Assembly: GCF_014645515.1 (NCBI RefSeq)
Contig: NZ_BMLW01000009.1
Coordinates: 174,432-238,431 of the forward strand
Origin: Oceanobacillus neutriphilus
Lineage (GTDB): Bacteria > Bacillota > Bacilli > Bacillales > Amphibacillaceae
Length of the DNA: 64,000 bases
Reading direction: 5' to 3'
Shown: positions 53,886-62,867 of the stretch, piece by piece
Layout: every line of letters starts with the position of its first letter
Numbering within the stretch: position 1 is the first letter of the stretch
Notes under the pieces: model-generated
What the model saw: only the letters and a program-made list of their open reading frames with translations
Told to the model about the DNA's origin: nothing
Databases searched by the model: none
Translations under genes and position numbers: made by a program

Positions 53886-54544
53886 TGATTAAAATAAAAC
53901 AGGGGCATTTGCCGCTTTTGTGGTTTCAAAAATTTTTTTAGGGGAATATATTATAAAATCATATATGTGCTAATTTAGCTTTAAAAAGCAGAATTTATTT
54001 ATATATTGAGCAAATGGGGGGATTTATATGATTGATTGTAACACTAAATTATTAATTATCAGGGGCAGCTATCCATAGACTCTTTCCAGCTGGAAGTAAC
54101 GATCTTGATGGGCAAGTAAACACAGTCCCGTTCAGTCGGTGAAGATCAAAAATGCCCTGAAAAAAAGTAGCTTTTTATGACTCTAATCAGGCGATCTCGT
54201 TACAGCAATTAATCTGAATTCATGATAATGACATTAAATATAGGAATGCAGATATTTAAAAGTGAAGTACAACAACAAATGGATAGTCTCCCTGATTATA
54301 TCAGGGGAAGTTATATTTCAGTTTAAATTTTAGAAAATTCAAATATCAATACATGATCATGATCAAGATATTATTACGTAATCGGAAAAAAGCATTTAGT
54401 TGCACTTTTTCTGCCAGTTGTGAAAGATTTTTTATCAGCAAATATTGTATATTTGCTCTTTGGCGTTTCCTAAGTTTGGCTTGTAAAAAAACATATAAGA
54501 TAAAGCTTAGAAATAATGGATAATTATAAGGAGAATTTTCATCT
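53886..54544. other. Gene-free tract with a possible gene remnant
   Basis: No intact gene is visible. A GGGGGG site at 54015-54020 precedes an ATG at 54028 whose frame stops after 16 codons; a second frame then stays open from about 54061 to 54142 and reads like a soluble enzyme fragment (AAIHRLFPAGSNDLDGQV). This may be a frameshifted remnant. CCCTGAT and ATCAGGG form a small hairpin near 54290-54306. The last 60 bases hold the promoter and GGAG site of the following gene. Confidence 0.35.
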
Positions 54545-55660
54545 ATGAAAATAACAGAAATTCAGATTAAGCATTATTTGCTGCCATTAGATCCGCCATT
54601 TAAAGCTGCTTGGGATCCAGAACCGAGAGAGAAGTTTCCGGCAACACTCGTTTTTGTGCATACAGATGAAGGTTTTACAGGCATTGGCTCCGGCGATTTG
54701 ATGACAGGATTTGAAGGTCATGAGCACCTCTTTATTGGGCGCGATCCATTTGACGTGGAACGGCATGCCCAGGTTTTAAATAACATTGATTTTCACTATG
54801 GGCGATCATGGCCCCTTGACATTGCTCTTTGGGATTTGATAGGTAAAATAACTGCCCAGCCCGTTTACAAGCTTCTGGGGGGCAAGCAAGATAAAGTTCT
54901 CGCTTACGCCTCAACGGGTGAATTAGTAAGCAAAGAAGAACGGGCCAGACGGGCGGAGCATCTTGCTCAGCGAGGATTCAAAGCAATGAAAATACGCTTC
55001 CATCATCAGGATGTGCGTGAGGATCTTGCTGTAGTGGAGGAAGTCCGCAAAGCAATAGGGAATAAAATGGAGATTATGGTAGATGCAAATCAAGGCTGGA
55101 AGATGCCGGGAGATACTGAACCTACATGGGATTTGAAAATGGCCGCCCAAGTTGCTAAAGAACTGGAGCAGCTGAATGTTTATTGGCTTGAAGAGCCGCT
55201 TCCTCATGATGATTTGGAAAATATGGTACGTCTGCGAAATATGACGAGTGTGCGTGTGGCCGGCGGTGAAATGAATCGTCGCTTCCATGAATTTCGTGAG
55301 TTAAGTAATGCTGGTGCACTTGATGTTTATCAGCCTGACGTAGCGCTTTGTGGAGGAATTACATTTGGAAGAAAGATCGCTGACTATGTTCAGGCAAATG
55401 GAGGTGTATATTCGCCGCATACATGGACCAATGGCATCGGTGTGGCTGCCAACCTTCATACAGCTCTTGGGGTAGGAAATACAGCTTATCTTGAATTCCC
55501 TTATGATCCGCCTGCATGGTCTGTGGAACGCCGCGATTTTCTCCAAACGTCAGATACGCGATTGAAATTGGATCAACATGGTTATTTGCATGGTGGCAAC
55601 AAACCGGGACTTGGATTTGAAATTGACGAAGAAGTGCTAAAACAGTATGAAATTCGATAA
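54545..55660 (+). CDS. Enolase-superfamily enzyme (mandelate racemase/muconate lactonizing type)
   Basis: The 371-residue protein has the N-terminal capping domain (1-125) and the barrel with catalytic markers: MKIRFH on strand 2 (a Lys-x-Arg acid/base motif), metal ligands VDANQGW, WLEEPLPHDD and VAGGEMNRR, and a histidine in YSPHTWTNG. This fits acid-sugar dehydratases and related lyases more than muconate cycloisomerases. AAGGAG precedes the ATG. The substrate is unknown. An OpuC-type transporter follows after a 600-base gap. Confidence 0.87.
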   Translation: MKITEIQIKHYLLPLDPPFKAAWDPEPREKFPATLVFVHTDEGFTGIGSGDLMTGFEGHEHLFIGRDPFDVERHAQVLNNIDFHYGRSWPLDIALWDLIGKITAQPVYKLLGGKQDKVLAYASTGELVSKEERARRAEHLAQRGFKAMKIRFHHQDVREDLAVVEEVRKAIGNKMEIMVDANQGWKMPGDTEPTWDLKMAAQVAKELEQLNVYWLEEPLPHDDLENMVRLRNMTSVRVAGGEMNRRFHEFRELSNAGALDVYQPDVALCGGITFGRKIADYVQANGGVYSPHTWTNGIGVAANLHTALGVGNTAYLEFPYDPPAWSVERRDFLQTSDTRLKLDQHGYLHGGNKPGLGFEIDEEVLKQYEIR

Positions 55661-56273
55661 GACGAGGCAAGGTCAGGATAGTTATATGCGCATCTATTGA
55701 GAGATTGAACAGGTTGGATTCAGATGATAGAAGCTGCGCTGTTCCAAGATAGGGAGAACGGCCTCCTGAGAATTCAGAAACAATAAAGTGAACATGCGAA
55801 TAATCACAGCAGCTTCCAGTGTATATCTGCACATGCCCGGGAGAACTTTACGTATGATAACAAATGCAGTCTCTCTGTAATGACAAAGTTTTGGTGATTG
55901 CTTTAGTGTGGACGTCCCTATTATTATTATTATTTTCTTTACCTTCTGCTTCCTATTTTTTTAGCAGAGCCTTCGTATTTAATTCCTTCCCTAAAAATGG
56001 TACTTTCTCCGGTCATTATAGACATAGTGACACAGGGAATCCATTTCTGATCTCTCTGTATATGCGGGTGAAATTTTGCAGGAAAAATATCCGTCCATTA
56101 GTGTATACGCCGCTTTGGACCTGAGCTTCATGACTTTTTGATTATAACTGTGGATAGTTTATTATGCTAATTTTACATTTGAAATTAGTACTCATGTAAG
56201 ATTTATACGGAAATGAGCAGCATGCTAATGCTTAGAATAACTCATTTTCGCTACTGAAAAAGGGGGCACTAAA
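55661..56273. other. Gene-free tract before the OpuC-type operon
   Basis: No convincing coding sequence. One plus frame from about 55720 to 55900 is nearly open, with a single stop, and may be a decayed gene, but I cannot identify it. CTAATTT and AAATTAG (56167-56188) pair in the likely promoter region of the transporter operon. AGCAT and ATGCT pair just before its ribosome site. Confidence 0.35.
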
Positions 56274-56927
56274 ATGAATGAATATCTTGAATATCTGCGT
56301 ATTAATGCTTCTTACATATGGGGTCTTACGGTTCAGCATATTGAACTCGTGGGGATAGCGATAATAATAGCGATTATTATCGGGGTCTCGATTGGCATTT
56401 ATCTGACAACCAATGAGGATTTAGCAGAGACAGTTTTAGCAGCAGCCTCTGTACTCTTAACAATCCCGAGTATTGCGTTGTTTGGGATAATGATTCCGTT
56501 CTTTTCGCTAATTAACCAGGGAATCGGTTTTGTTCCGGCGTTAGTCGCACTGGTGCTGTATTCGCAGCTGCCGATTATCCGTAATACTTATTCGGCAATT
56601 AAAAATGTGAATCCAGCGTTTATAGATGCGGCCAATGGAGTAGGAATGAAGAGGCGGCAACGGCTAGTCCGCGTCGAAATTCCCAATGCCCTGCCTGTCA
56701 TCATGGCTGGTATCCGCACGGCCGTTGTCCTGAATATCGGGATTGGTGTTATTGCTGCATTTATTGGTGCAGGCGGGCTCGGAACATTGATTGTTCAAGG
56801 TATTACTCGAACCGATATGTACTCAATTGTTACAGGTTCGATTGTGGTTTCATTGCTTGCAATTATTGCTGATACCGTTCTTTTGTTGATTCAAAAGCGG
56901 CTGACACCAAAAGGTATAGAGAACTAA
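56274..56927 (+). CDS. Osmoprotectant ABC permease (OpuCB-like)
   Basis: The 217-residue permease has five to six helices and the OpuC/ProW family coupling motif: IKNVNPAFIDAANGVGMKRRQRLVRVEIPNALPVIMAGIRTA, which docks on the ATPase. It starts after AAAAAGGGGG. It is first of four genes in the order permease, ATPase, permease, binding protein. That differs from B. subtilis opuC (ATPase, permease, binding protein, permease) and recalls the Yeh-type arrangement. Confidence 0.86.
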   Translation: MNEYLEYLRINASYIWGLTVQHIELVGIAIIIAIIIGVSIGIYLTTNEDLAETVLAAASVLLTIPSIALFGIMIPFFSLINQGIGFVPALVALVLYSQLPIIRNTYSAIKNVNPAFIDAANGVGMKRRQRLVRVEIPNALPVIMAGIRTAVVLNIGIGVIAAFIGAGGLGTLIVQGITRTDMYSIVTGSIVVSLLAIIADTVLLLIQKRLTPKGIEN

Positions 56928-56948
56928 TACTGATGAAGGGGTGAACAT

Positions 56949-57956
56949 ATGATTTCATTTAAACATGTATCTAAATCATACACAGGAACTGAAAAAGCTG
57001 TAAATGATGTTAATTTTGAAGTAGAGCAAGGAGAAATTGTTATTTTCCTTGGCCCGTCCGGATGTGGAAAAACAACACTTCTTCGGATGGTAAACCGTTT
57101 GGAGACGATTACTGAAGGTTCCATTTTAATTAATGACCAGGACATAGGCGAACTAAATGAAATTGAACTTAGACGGAAGATTGGTTATGTCATCCAGAGT
57201 AACGGCCTTTTTCCAAATATGAATATAGAAGAAAATGTAACGATTGTTCCTGATTTGCTGGGATGGGATAAAAAGAAAAAACATAACCGCTATAAAGAAT
57301 TGATGCAATTGATTGGTCTGGATCCGATGGAATACCGGAAACGATTTCCGAATGAACTGTCCGGTGGCCAGCAGCAGCGGATTGGTGTCATTAGAGCACT
57401 TGCCGCTGATCCTCCTGTTATGCTGATGGATGAGCCGTTTGGTGCACTGGATCCATTGATTCGTGAAAAGATACAGGATGAATTTTTACAGATTCAGCGT
57501 GAAGTCAAGAAGACTATTTTGTTCGTCAGCCATGATATTGATGAAGCAATTAAAATGGCAGATAAAATTGTGCTTATGCGTGATGGAGAGATTATGCAGT
57601 ATGGGACACCTTCTGATATATTAATCCATCCGAAAAATGAATATGTTTCTCAATTCATAGGAAGGGACCGTGCTATTAAACACCTTAGTTTACGTACGAT
57701 TGCTCAGCTGCAGGAAGAAATTGGTCTGGTGGACATTGATCAATCTATTGTCGATTCCAAGCAGGTGAATGTTCATGAGAATTTAAAAGATACACTTGCG
57801 ATGCTATTAAATCAGGAGGCGGATCAAGTGATTGTACACGATGATAATGATGAGGTGCAGGGAGCAATCACCATTGACCGCGTGCAAAGATATCTACATC
57901 TGGAAATGCGTCAAAAGCCGGCTCAGGCCAGAGAAAAAGAGAAGGTGATAGAGTGA
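56949..57956 (+). CDS. Osmoprotectant ABC ATPase with CBS region (OpuCA-like)
   Basis: The 335-residue ATPase has Walker A GPSGCGKTT, signature LSGGQQQRIGVIRALA, Walker B VMLMDEPFGALD and switch FVSHDIDEA. After residue 235 there is a C-terminal CBS-type region (LRTIAQLQEEIGLVDID, NVHENLKDTLAMLLN, VQGAITIDRVQRYL), apparently one and a half repeats, which in relatives senses ionic strength or nucleotides. Its end overlaps the next permease start. Confidence 0.88.
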   Translation: MISFKHVSKSYTGTEKAVNDVNFEVEQGEIVIFLGPSGCGKTTLLRMVNRLETITEGSILINDQDIGELNEIELRRKIGYVIQSNGLFPNMNIEENVTIVPDLLGWDKKKKHNRYKELMQLIGLDPMEYRKRFPNELSGGQQQRIGVIRALAADPPVMLMDEPFGALDPLIREKIQDEFLQIQREVKKTILFVSHDIDEAIKMADKIVLMRDGEIMQYGTPSDILIHPKNEYVSQFIGRDRAIKHLSLRTIAQLQEEIGLVDIDQSIVDSKQVNVHENLKDTLAMLLNQEADQVIVHDDNDEVQGAITIDRVQRYLHLEMRQKPAQAREKEKVIE

Positions 57957-58702
57957 ATCGGAAGAAGATTATCGCCATTATCGTCCGAATTTTACTGTAT
58001 GCTTTTGTAATTGGTTTCTTTGTTTATGCAGGTGTAAATGGCTACTTTTCGCCAATTTTCGAGCAGTCGGACACGTTTTGGGTATTGGTCGGTCAGCATC
58101 TTAATCTAGTTATAATTTCTTCTTTTCTGGCAATTGCAATCGCCTTGCCTTTAGCAGTTTTGTTTACGCGTCCCCGTTTTCGCAAGTTTGAATGGATTGC
58201 TTCGAATGTTGCTAACCTGGCGCAGACGGTTCCCAGCTTAGCCGTCTTAGCTCTTGCAATTGGTATTTTGGGAGTAGGCTTTAAGCCGGCAGTATTTGCT
58301 TTATTTATTTACTCAGTTCTCCCTATTTTTCGTAATGCGGTTGCAGGATTTAATTCGATAAACCCTGATCTTATTGATGCAGGGAAAGGAATGGGAATGA
58401 AAGCAGGCCAGATTTTTTGGAGGGTGGAAGTGCCGAATGCTGCGTACGCAATTATTGGCGGACTCAGAACAGCGGTTGTCTTAAATATTGGAACGGCTGC
58501 TCTTGCTTATTATATTGGCGGCGGCGGTTTAGGCGTCTGGATTATGACAGGTATTGAGCTTTTCGACAATGCATATTTAATTTCAGGAGCGATTCCTGTC
58601 ACGCTGATGGCAATTGGATTTGACTACTTATTAAGAGGCGTGGGTTACGTTATTTCGCCAAAATCAACAAGACAGACGGCTGATACTGCCACCACAACAT
58701 AA
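57953..58702 (+). CDS. Osmoprotectant ABC permease (OpuCD-like)
   Basis: The 249-residue permease has six helices and the coupling motif FNSINPDLIDAGKGMGMKAGQIFWRVEVPNAAYAIIGGLRTA, parallel to the first permease. It starts at GTG overlapping the ATPase stop. AQTVPSLAVLALAIGILGVG is the family's conserved membrane segment. The two permeases form the heterodimeric channel. Confidence 0.86.
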   Translation: MNRKKIIAIIVRILLYAFVIGFFVYAGVNGYFSPIFEQSDTFWVLVGQHLNLVIISSFLAIAIALPLAVLFTRPRFRKFEWIASNVANLAQTVPSLAVLALAIGILGVGFKPAVFALFIYSVLPIFRNAVAGFNSINPDLIDAGKGMGMKAGQIFWRVEVPNAAYAIIGGLRTAVVLNIGTAALAYYIGGGGLGVWIMTGIELFDNAYLISGAIPVTLMAIGFDYLLRGVGYVISPKSTRQTADTATTT

Positions 58703-58717
58703 AGGAGGATTACAAAA

Positions 58718-59623
58718 ATGACTATTTTTAGACGCTCCATCATGCTCGTCCTCCTCTTCGTCTTTCTAAGCGGCTGCTCAGTTTTTGGTGGTGGCGGGAA
58801 GACGGTAACGATTGGCGGAAAAAATTTCACCGAGCAGTATTTACTTACACAAATGACCTTTTTCTTACTTGAGGAGGAAGGATTCAATGTAAAAATGATG
58901 GAGAATTTGGGGAGTACAGTTCTCCGGACCGCCTTAGAAAATGGGCAGGTCACCCTTGCCTGGGATTATACAGGAACAGCGATTGTTACTTATTTAGGGA
59001 TGGAACCGGTAACAGATCCTGATGAAGCTTTTGAAGAGTTAAAGAAAGTTGATCAGGAAAACGGGATTTCCTGGGTGAACCCTTCGGAAGTAAACAATAC
59101 GTATGCACTTGCCATGACTCGTGAAAAAGCTGAAGAATATGGGCTTGAAACCTACTCTGATTTGGCAGATTATGTGAATGAACATCCTGATGAGTTAACA
59201 ATGGGAACGGACGCTCAGTTTGCCAATCGGGCAGATGGCGTTCCCGGGCTGGAAGAAGCATATGACTTTCAATTTGGAGCAGAAAATATTACGCAAATGG
59301 ATTCTGGCCTTATCTATGAAGCCCTGCAAAGTGGAAATTTGGATGTAGGTATGGCATATGAAACCAATGCCCAAATTGACGCATTTGACTTGTTTTTACT
59401 AGAAGATGATGAAAAATTTTTCGCTCCTTATAATGCAGCACTTGCTGTAAATGAAGAGTTTCTTGAGGAATATCCGGAGGTTGAATCCATTCTTGCCCCC
59501 CTCGCAGAAAGTCTTGACAGTGAAGTTATGCGTCAGCTTAATTACAAGGTAGATATTGAAAGGCAGAGTGTAGCTATCGTTGCGCATAATTATCTGGTTG
59601 AGAATGGCTTTTTAGAGGAGTGA
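58718..59623 (+). CDS. Osmoprotectant-binding lipoprotein (OpuCC-like)
   Basis: The 301-residue protein has a lipoprotein signal ending in LSGCS and the choline/glycine betaine binding fold: VTIGGKNFTEQYLLTQM, LAWDYTGTAIVTYLG and LDVGMAYETNAQI. The Tyr and Trp residues in these blocks line the cation cage in characterised members. AAAGGAGG precedes the ATG. It completes the four-gene importer; a perfect terminator follows. Confidence 0.88.
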   Translation: MTIFRRSIMLVLLFVFLSGCSVFGGGGKTVTIGGKNFTEQYLLTQMTFFLLEEEGFNVKMMENLGSTVLRTALENGQVTLAWDYTGTAIVTYLGMEPVTDPDEAFEELKKVDQENGISWVNPSEVNNTYALAMTREKAEEYGLETYSDLADYVNEHPDELTMGTDAQFANRADGVPGLEEAYDFQFGAENITQMDSGLIYEALQSGNLDVGMAYETNAQIDAFDLFLLEDDEKFFAPYNAALAVNEEFLEEYPEVESILAPLAESLDSEVMRQLNYKVDIERQSVAIVAHNYLVENGFLEE

Positions 59624-59670
59624 AAGTAAAGTGGATTGTTAAATAGACAGGAAATACTTAAATGTAATGG

Positions 59671-59708
59671 ATGGCATTACTCATACAGAGTAATGCCATT
59701 TTTAATGT
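59671..59708 (+). terminator. Terminator of the OpuC-type operon
   Basis: ATGGCATTACTC and GAGTAATGCCAT are exact complements with a five-base loop, followed by TTTTTAATG. Confidence 0.9.
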
Positions 59709-59843
59709 GAAATGAACCTTATTACTGGAGGCTGTAAATGTTAATATTATATTTTAACATCAGTTAAATAAAGCTTATCCATTTTATTTATTTAAAATTA
59801 GAAATATACTTAAGGGAGATATTAAATTATAAAAGCAGGTGGT

Positions 59844-60365
59844 ATGGTGAATATCGAAATAAGAAACGGAAATTCTAGTGATTTTCAAGATATTATGCAA
59901 ATTATTAACAAGGCGGGGATCAAGCTGGCTGAATCCGGATCTCCACAATGGTCAGATAAGGATTCTCCGAAAGAGGAAGACATAAAAAGTGAAATAGAAA
60001 AAGGAAATAATTATCTCTTTACAATAAATAATGTAATTGTCGGTACGGCCATTATTACAGATGAAGAGGAACAAGCTTATTCGACAATAAGCTATGGAGA
60101 TTGGGATGCATCACTGGAGAGCTATGCGACGATTCATAAATTCGCTATTAATCCGGAGATAAACGGAAAAGGCTATGGAAAAACATTTCTAAAGCTGCTG
60201 CTGTTTGTATGCAAAGAAAAAGGGATATCTGAAGTACGAATTGATACATATCCTGGAAACCGGGCCATGCAAAATGTTATTTTATCAGCAGGTTTTGCGT
60301 TCAAAGGGATTATCCAGCTTCCGTTTGCGAATGGGGAGAGATATGCTTATCAATTGTTTTTGTAG
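59844..60365 (+). CDS. GNAT family acetyltransferase
   Basis: The 173-residue protein has the acetyl-CoA loop IHKFAINPEINGKGYGKTFLKLLL and NRAMQNVILSAGFAFKGIIQL, typical of general GNAT enzymes. AGGTGG abuts the ATG at 59844; the GTG at 59847 may be the actual start. The substrate is unknown. No operon partner is evident. Confidence 0.82.
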   Translation: MVNIEIRNGNSSDFQDIMQIINKAGIKLAESGSPQWSDKDSPKEEDIKSEIEKGNNYLFTINNVIVGTAIITDEEEQAYSTISYGDWDASLESYATIHKFAINPEINGKGYGKTFLKLLLFVCKEKGISEVRIDTYPGNRAMQNVILSAGFAFKGIIQLPFANGERYAYQLFL

Positions 60366-60612
60366 TATGATAGAATTTAGAAATCAACTGATAAAGAAGG
60401 GAATAAATTGAAAGAAACTTATCTTACATATAGGAATTTTTATTACTGATTTTATTTATCACTCTTAGATTCAGCATGATTTTAAATACAATCACTGAAA
60501 AATTTTTACAAGTAATTAAAAATGAAGACAATTGCCATACGGCCAATTTTTTGGACAAGAAACGCTTTACATGGTTAAATAATTGTAAAATTATTTATTG
60601 GGAGAGATACCT

Positions 60613-61344
60613 TTGGAAAAGAGAATTGATTACGAAAGTCCGATTCCGTTTTATCATCAACTCAAAGAGATATTAAAAGCGAATATCACGATTGGTGAGT
60701 GGTTGCCTGGAGATAAGATACCATCTGAGAATGAATTAAAGAATGTATATCAAATCAGCCGAAATACAGTGAAGAAAGCGTTAGATGATATGGTAAAAGA
60801 AGGACTATTAAAACGCATACAGGGAAAAGGGACCTTTGTAGCCAAACCAAAATTGGAACAATCCTTAACGGGTTTCTACAGTTTCAGCAAAGTGATTAAA
60901 CAGCAAGGAATGGAACCGAAAGATGTGGTTATCAGTATTGAAGAAGTGAAAGCAGACACAAATATAGCAAAACAGTTGAAGATTAATCTGAACGAACCGG
61001 TCACTGCATTGAGAAGGCTGCGGTGTGCTGATGAAGAACCGATTATTTTGGAAACTTCATATATACCTAAAAAGATTGTCTCTGAAATATCAAATGATAT
61101 GCTAAAAAAATATTCGCTGTATGATTTTATGGAAAAAGAGGCAGGAGTGGTTGTAGTTTCTGCGAAAGAAATATTTGAGCCCGTACTTGTTCGAGATTTT
61201 GAAAGCCAATATCTCGGTGTAAAAGAAGGATATCCCGCACTGATGTTGGATAGAATTGCATATAATACAGCAAAGCAGCCTGTCGAATTCTGTCGTTCGA
61301 TTGTACGGGGAGACCGCTGTAGATTCTATACAGAATTGCTGTAG
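60613..61344 (+). CDS. GntR/HutC-family transcriptional regulator (UTRA domain)
   Basis: The 243-residue protein has an N-terminal winged helix (PIPFYHQLKEILKANI, GDKIPSENELKNVYQISRNTVKKALDDMVKEGLLKRIQGKGTFV) and a C-terminal UTRA ligand domain (about 90-240) that senses a sugar phosphate or related metabolite. I chose the TTG at 60613, six bases after GGAGAG. It is followed by two identical 16-bp palindromes and a carbohydrate ABC importer operon, which it most likely represses. Confidence 0.87.
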   Translation: MEKRIDYESPIPFYHQLKEILKANITIGEWLPGDKIPSENELKNVYQISRNTVKKALDDMVKEGLLKRIQGKGTFVAKPKLEQSLTGFYSFSKVIKQQGMEPKDVVISIEEVKADTNIAKQLKINLNEPVTALRRLRCADEEPIILETSYIPKKIVSEISNDMLKKYSLYDFMEKEAGVVVVSAKEIFEPVLVRDFESQYLGVKEGYPALMLDRIAYNTAKQPVEFCRSIVRGDRCRFYTELL

Positions 61345-61375
61345 AAGTCTACAAATTTGATTCCTTTTTTAAATA

Positions 61376-61391
61376 GGTTGACCCAACAACC
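61376..61391. promoter_or_regulatory. GntR operator, site 1
   Basis: GGTTGACCCAACAACC is a palindrome (GGTTG, six bases, CAACC). It lies 32 bases after the gntR stop. Within it TTGACC, followed after 17 bases by a TTGTAA-like box, could form a promoter just before the terminator at 61424-61471. Confidence 0.65.
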
Positions 61392-61423
61392 GGATGTAGG
61401 TTGTAATCCCTTTTTTGACACTT

Positions 61424-61471
61424 TAAAGCAGCTAAAATGTTGTTAAAGCAACAACTTTGGCTGCTTTTTAA
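61424..61471 (+). terminator. Terminator between gntR and the ABC importer
   Basis: AAAGCAGC and GCTGCTTT with inner GTTGTT/AACAAC pairing, followed by TTTTTAAGG. It ends the gntR transcript. Confidence 0.75.
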
Positions 61472-61593
61472 GGTAATATAAATGCATATTATTTTTTCAT
61501 TTTGAATCTGATTTTAAATTTATTCGTATTGTTAACAGGAAAAATTGTCTATATGGAAAATTATAAAATTTTTCAAATAAATTTACAATTTGA

Positions 61594-61625
61594 GGTTGAC
61601 CCAACAACCCAACAATGATTATAAT
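61594..61625 (+). promoter_or_regulatory. GntR operator site 2 over the importer promoter
   Basis: The same 16-bp palindrome recurs at 61594-61609. It contains TTGACC (61596-61601), followed after 18 bases by TATAAT (61620-61625), a good SigA promoter. A bound repressor would block the -35 box of the importer operon. Confidence 0.75.
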
Positions 61626-61764
61626 GTAATTTATAAATGATTTGTAATAAAATTTCGTCAATTAATGATGCTAAAGAAAGAAGGGGTAGTAAAAAACATT
61701 TACCATAATCAATCTTTTAGAAGAATATATCAAAGATGAAGCTGAAAACAATGACTTGATATGC

Positions 61765-61797
61765 TTGATAGTGCGCTAGCACGAAGATCAATTTTTT
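61765..61797 (+). terminator. Terminator-like hairpin in the importer leader
   Basis: TTGAT and GTGC pair with GCAC and ATCAA around GCTA, followed by T6. It lies 140 bases after the predicted transcription start and 170 before the first gene. A second small hairpin (CAGGTTT/AAGCCTG, then ATTTTT) is at 61862-61885. They may attenuate the operon. Confidence 0.5.
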
Positions 61798-61966
61798 AAG
61801 AAGCTTTAATTGGAGTCGTATACATACATTTTACGTTAGTGCAGATATATAAAAAGATTGTCAGGTTTACCAAGCCTGCATTTTTATGTAAGGGTTTTCA
61901 AAGAGCTTGTTTGAAATGCAGCTTTAAAGTATAAGCATGTTAACGGGGGAAAGGGGAGGGAATAAA

Positions 61967-62863
61967 ATGTTATCAAAAATAAAATCCGGGATAAGACAAA
62001 ATATAATGTTTTATATTTTTATTTCACCTTGGATTATTGGATTCCTAGCTTTTTTTGCTGGTCCAACTTTAATTTCGATAATTTATAGTTTTACGGAATA
62101 TAATTCAATTACTCCAGCAGAATGGATAGGGTTTAAAAATTATGAAAGTCTTTTACATGATCCCATATTCAAAAAGAGTCTAATGAATACGATTTATTTT
62201 ATTTTTATTGGAACACCGTTAGTTGTAGCGTTTCAGCTAGCGACAGCCATGGTATTAAATAACGAAGTGAAAGGAATTAACTTTTTTAGAACGCTATATT
62301 ATCTTCCTTATCTAGTACCTACCGTCGCAACAGTCGTTATTTGGATTATACTCTATGGTAAAACAGGGGTGATTAACCAAATAATAGGTGTTGTCGGATT
62401 AGGTCCTTATGAATGGACTGGGGATGTGCACTTAATTAAGCCTGTAATTATTACAATGGGCATGTGGGCTGTTGGTAACGGATTTCTGATTTTCTTAGCC
62501 GGCTTAAAGGGTGTACCGACCCATCTTTATGAAGCTGCAAAGATTGATGGTGCCGGTTCATTTCGACAATTTATTCATATTACACTTCCAATGATAACGC
62601 CTACAATATTGTTTAATTTAATTATGCAATGTATTCAGTATTTCCAAATGTTTACAGAATCATATGTGTTAAATAAGGGAGGTCCGGATTACGCCTCAAC
62701 AACTTATTTATTAAATACTTATAACACTGCCTTTAAAGATTTTGATTTTGGGTTAGCTATGGCTCAATCCTGGATTTTGTTTATTATTATTTTCTTAATC
62801 ACTTTTGCTATTATGAAGACCTCAGACAATTGGGTATATTATGAATCGGACAAGGGGAGGTAG
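61967..62863 (+). CDS. Carbohydrate ABC permease, MalF type
   Basis: The 298-residue permease has six helices, with FISPWIIGFLAFFAGPTLISIIYSF at the N-terminus and the coupling motif LYEAAKIDGAGSFRQFIHITLPMITPTI. The ATG at 61967 follows AGGGGAGGG; the ATG 30 bases earlier has no site of its own. It is first in an importer operon downstream of the GntR operator. The ATPase is not in the window and may be a shared MsmX-type subunit, as is common in Bacillus. Confidence 0.9.
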   Translation: MLSKIKSGIRQNIMFYIFISPWIIGFLAFFAGPTLISIIYSFTEYNSITPAEWIGFKNYESLLHDPIFKKSLMNTIYFIFIGTPLVVAFQLATAMVLNNEVKGINFFRTLYYLPYLVPTVATVVIWIILYGKTGVINQIIGVVGLGPYEWTGDVHLIKPVIITMGMWAVGNGFLIFLAGLKGVPTHLYEAAKIDGAGSFRQFIHITLPMITPTILFNLIMQCIQYFQMFTESYVLNKGGPDYASTTYLLNTYNTAFKDFDFGLAMAQSWILFIIIFLITFAIMKTSDNWVYYESDKGR

Positions 62864-62867
62864 TCGC

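Noticed and set aside
55864..56124. 86-codon ORF upstream of the OpuC-type operon
   Set aside because: It lacks a ribosome site and its hydrophobic part is a TTATTATTATT-like low-complexity run.
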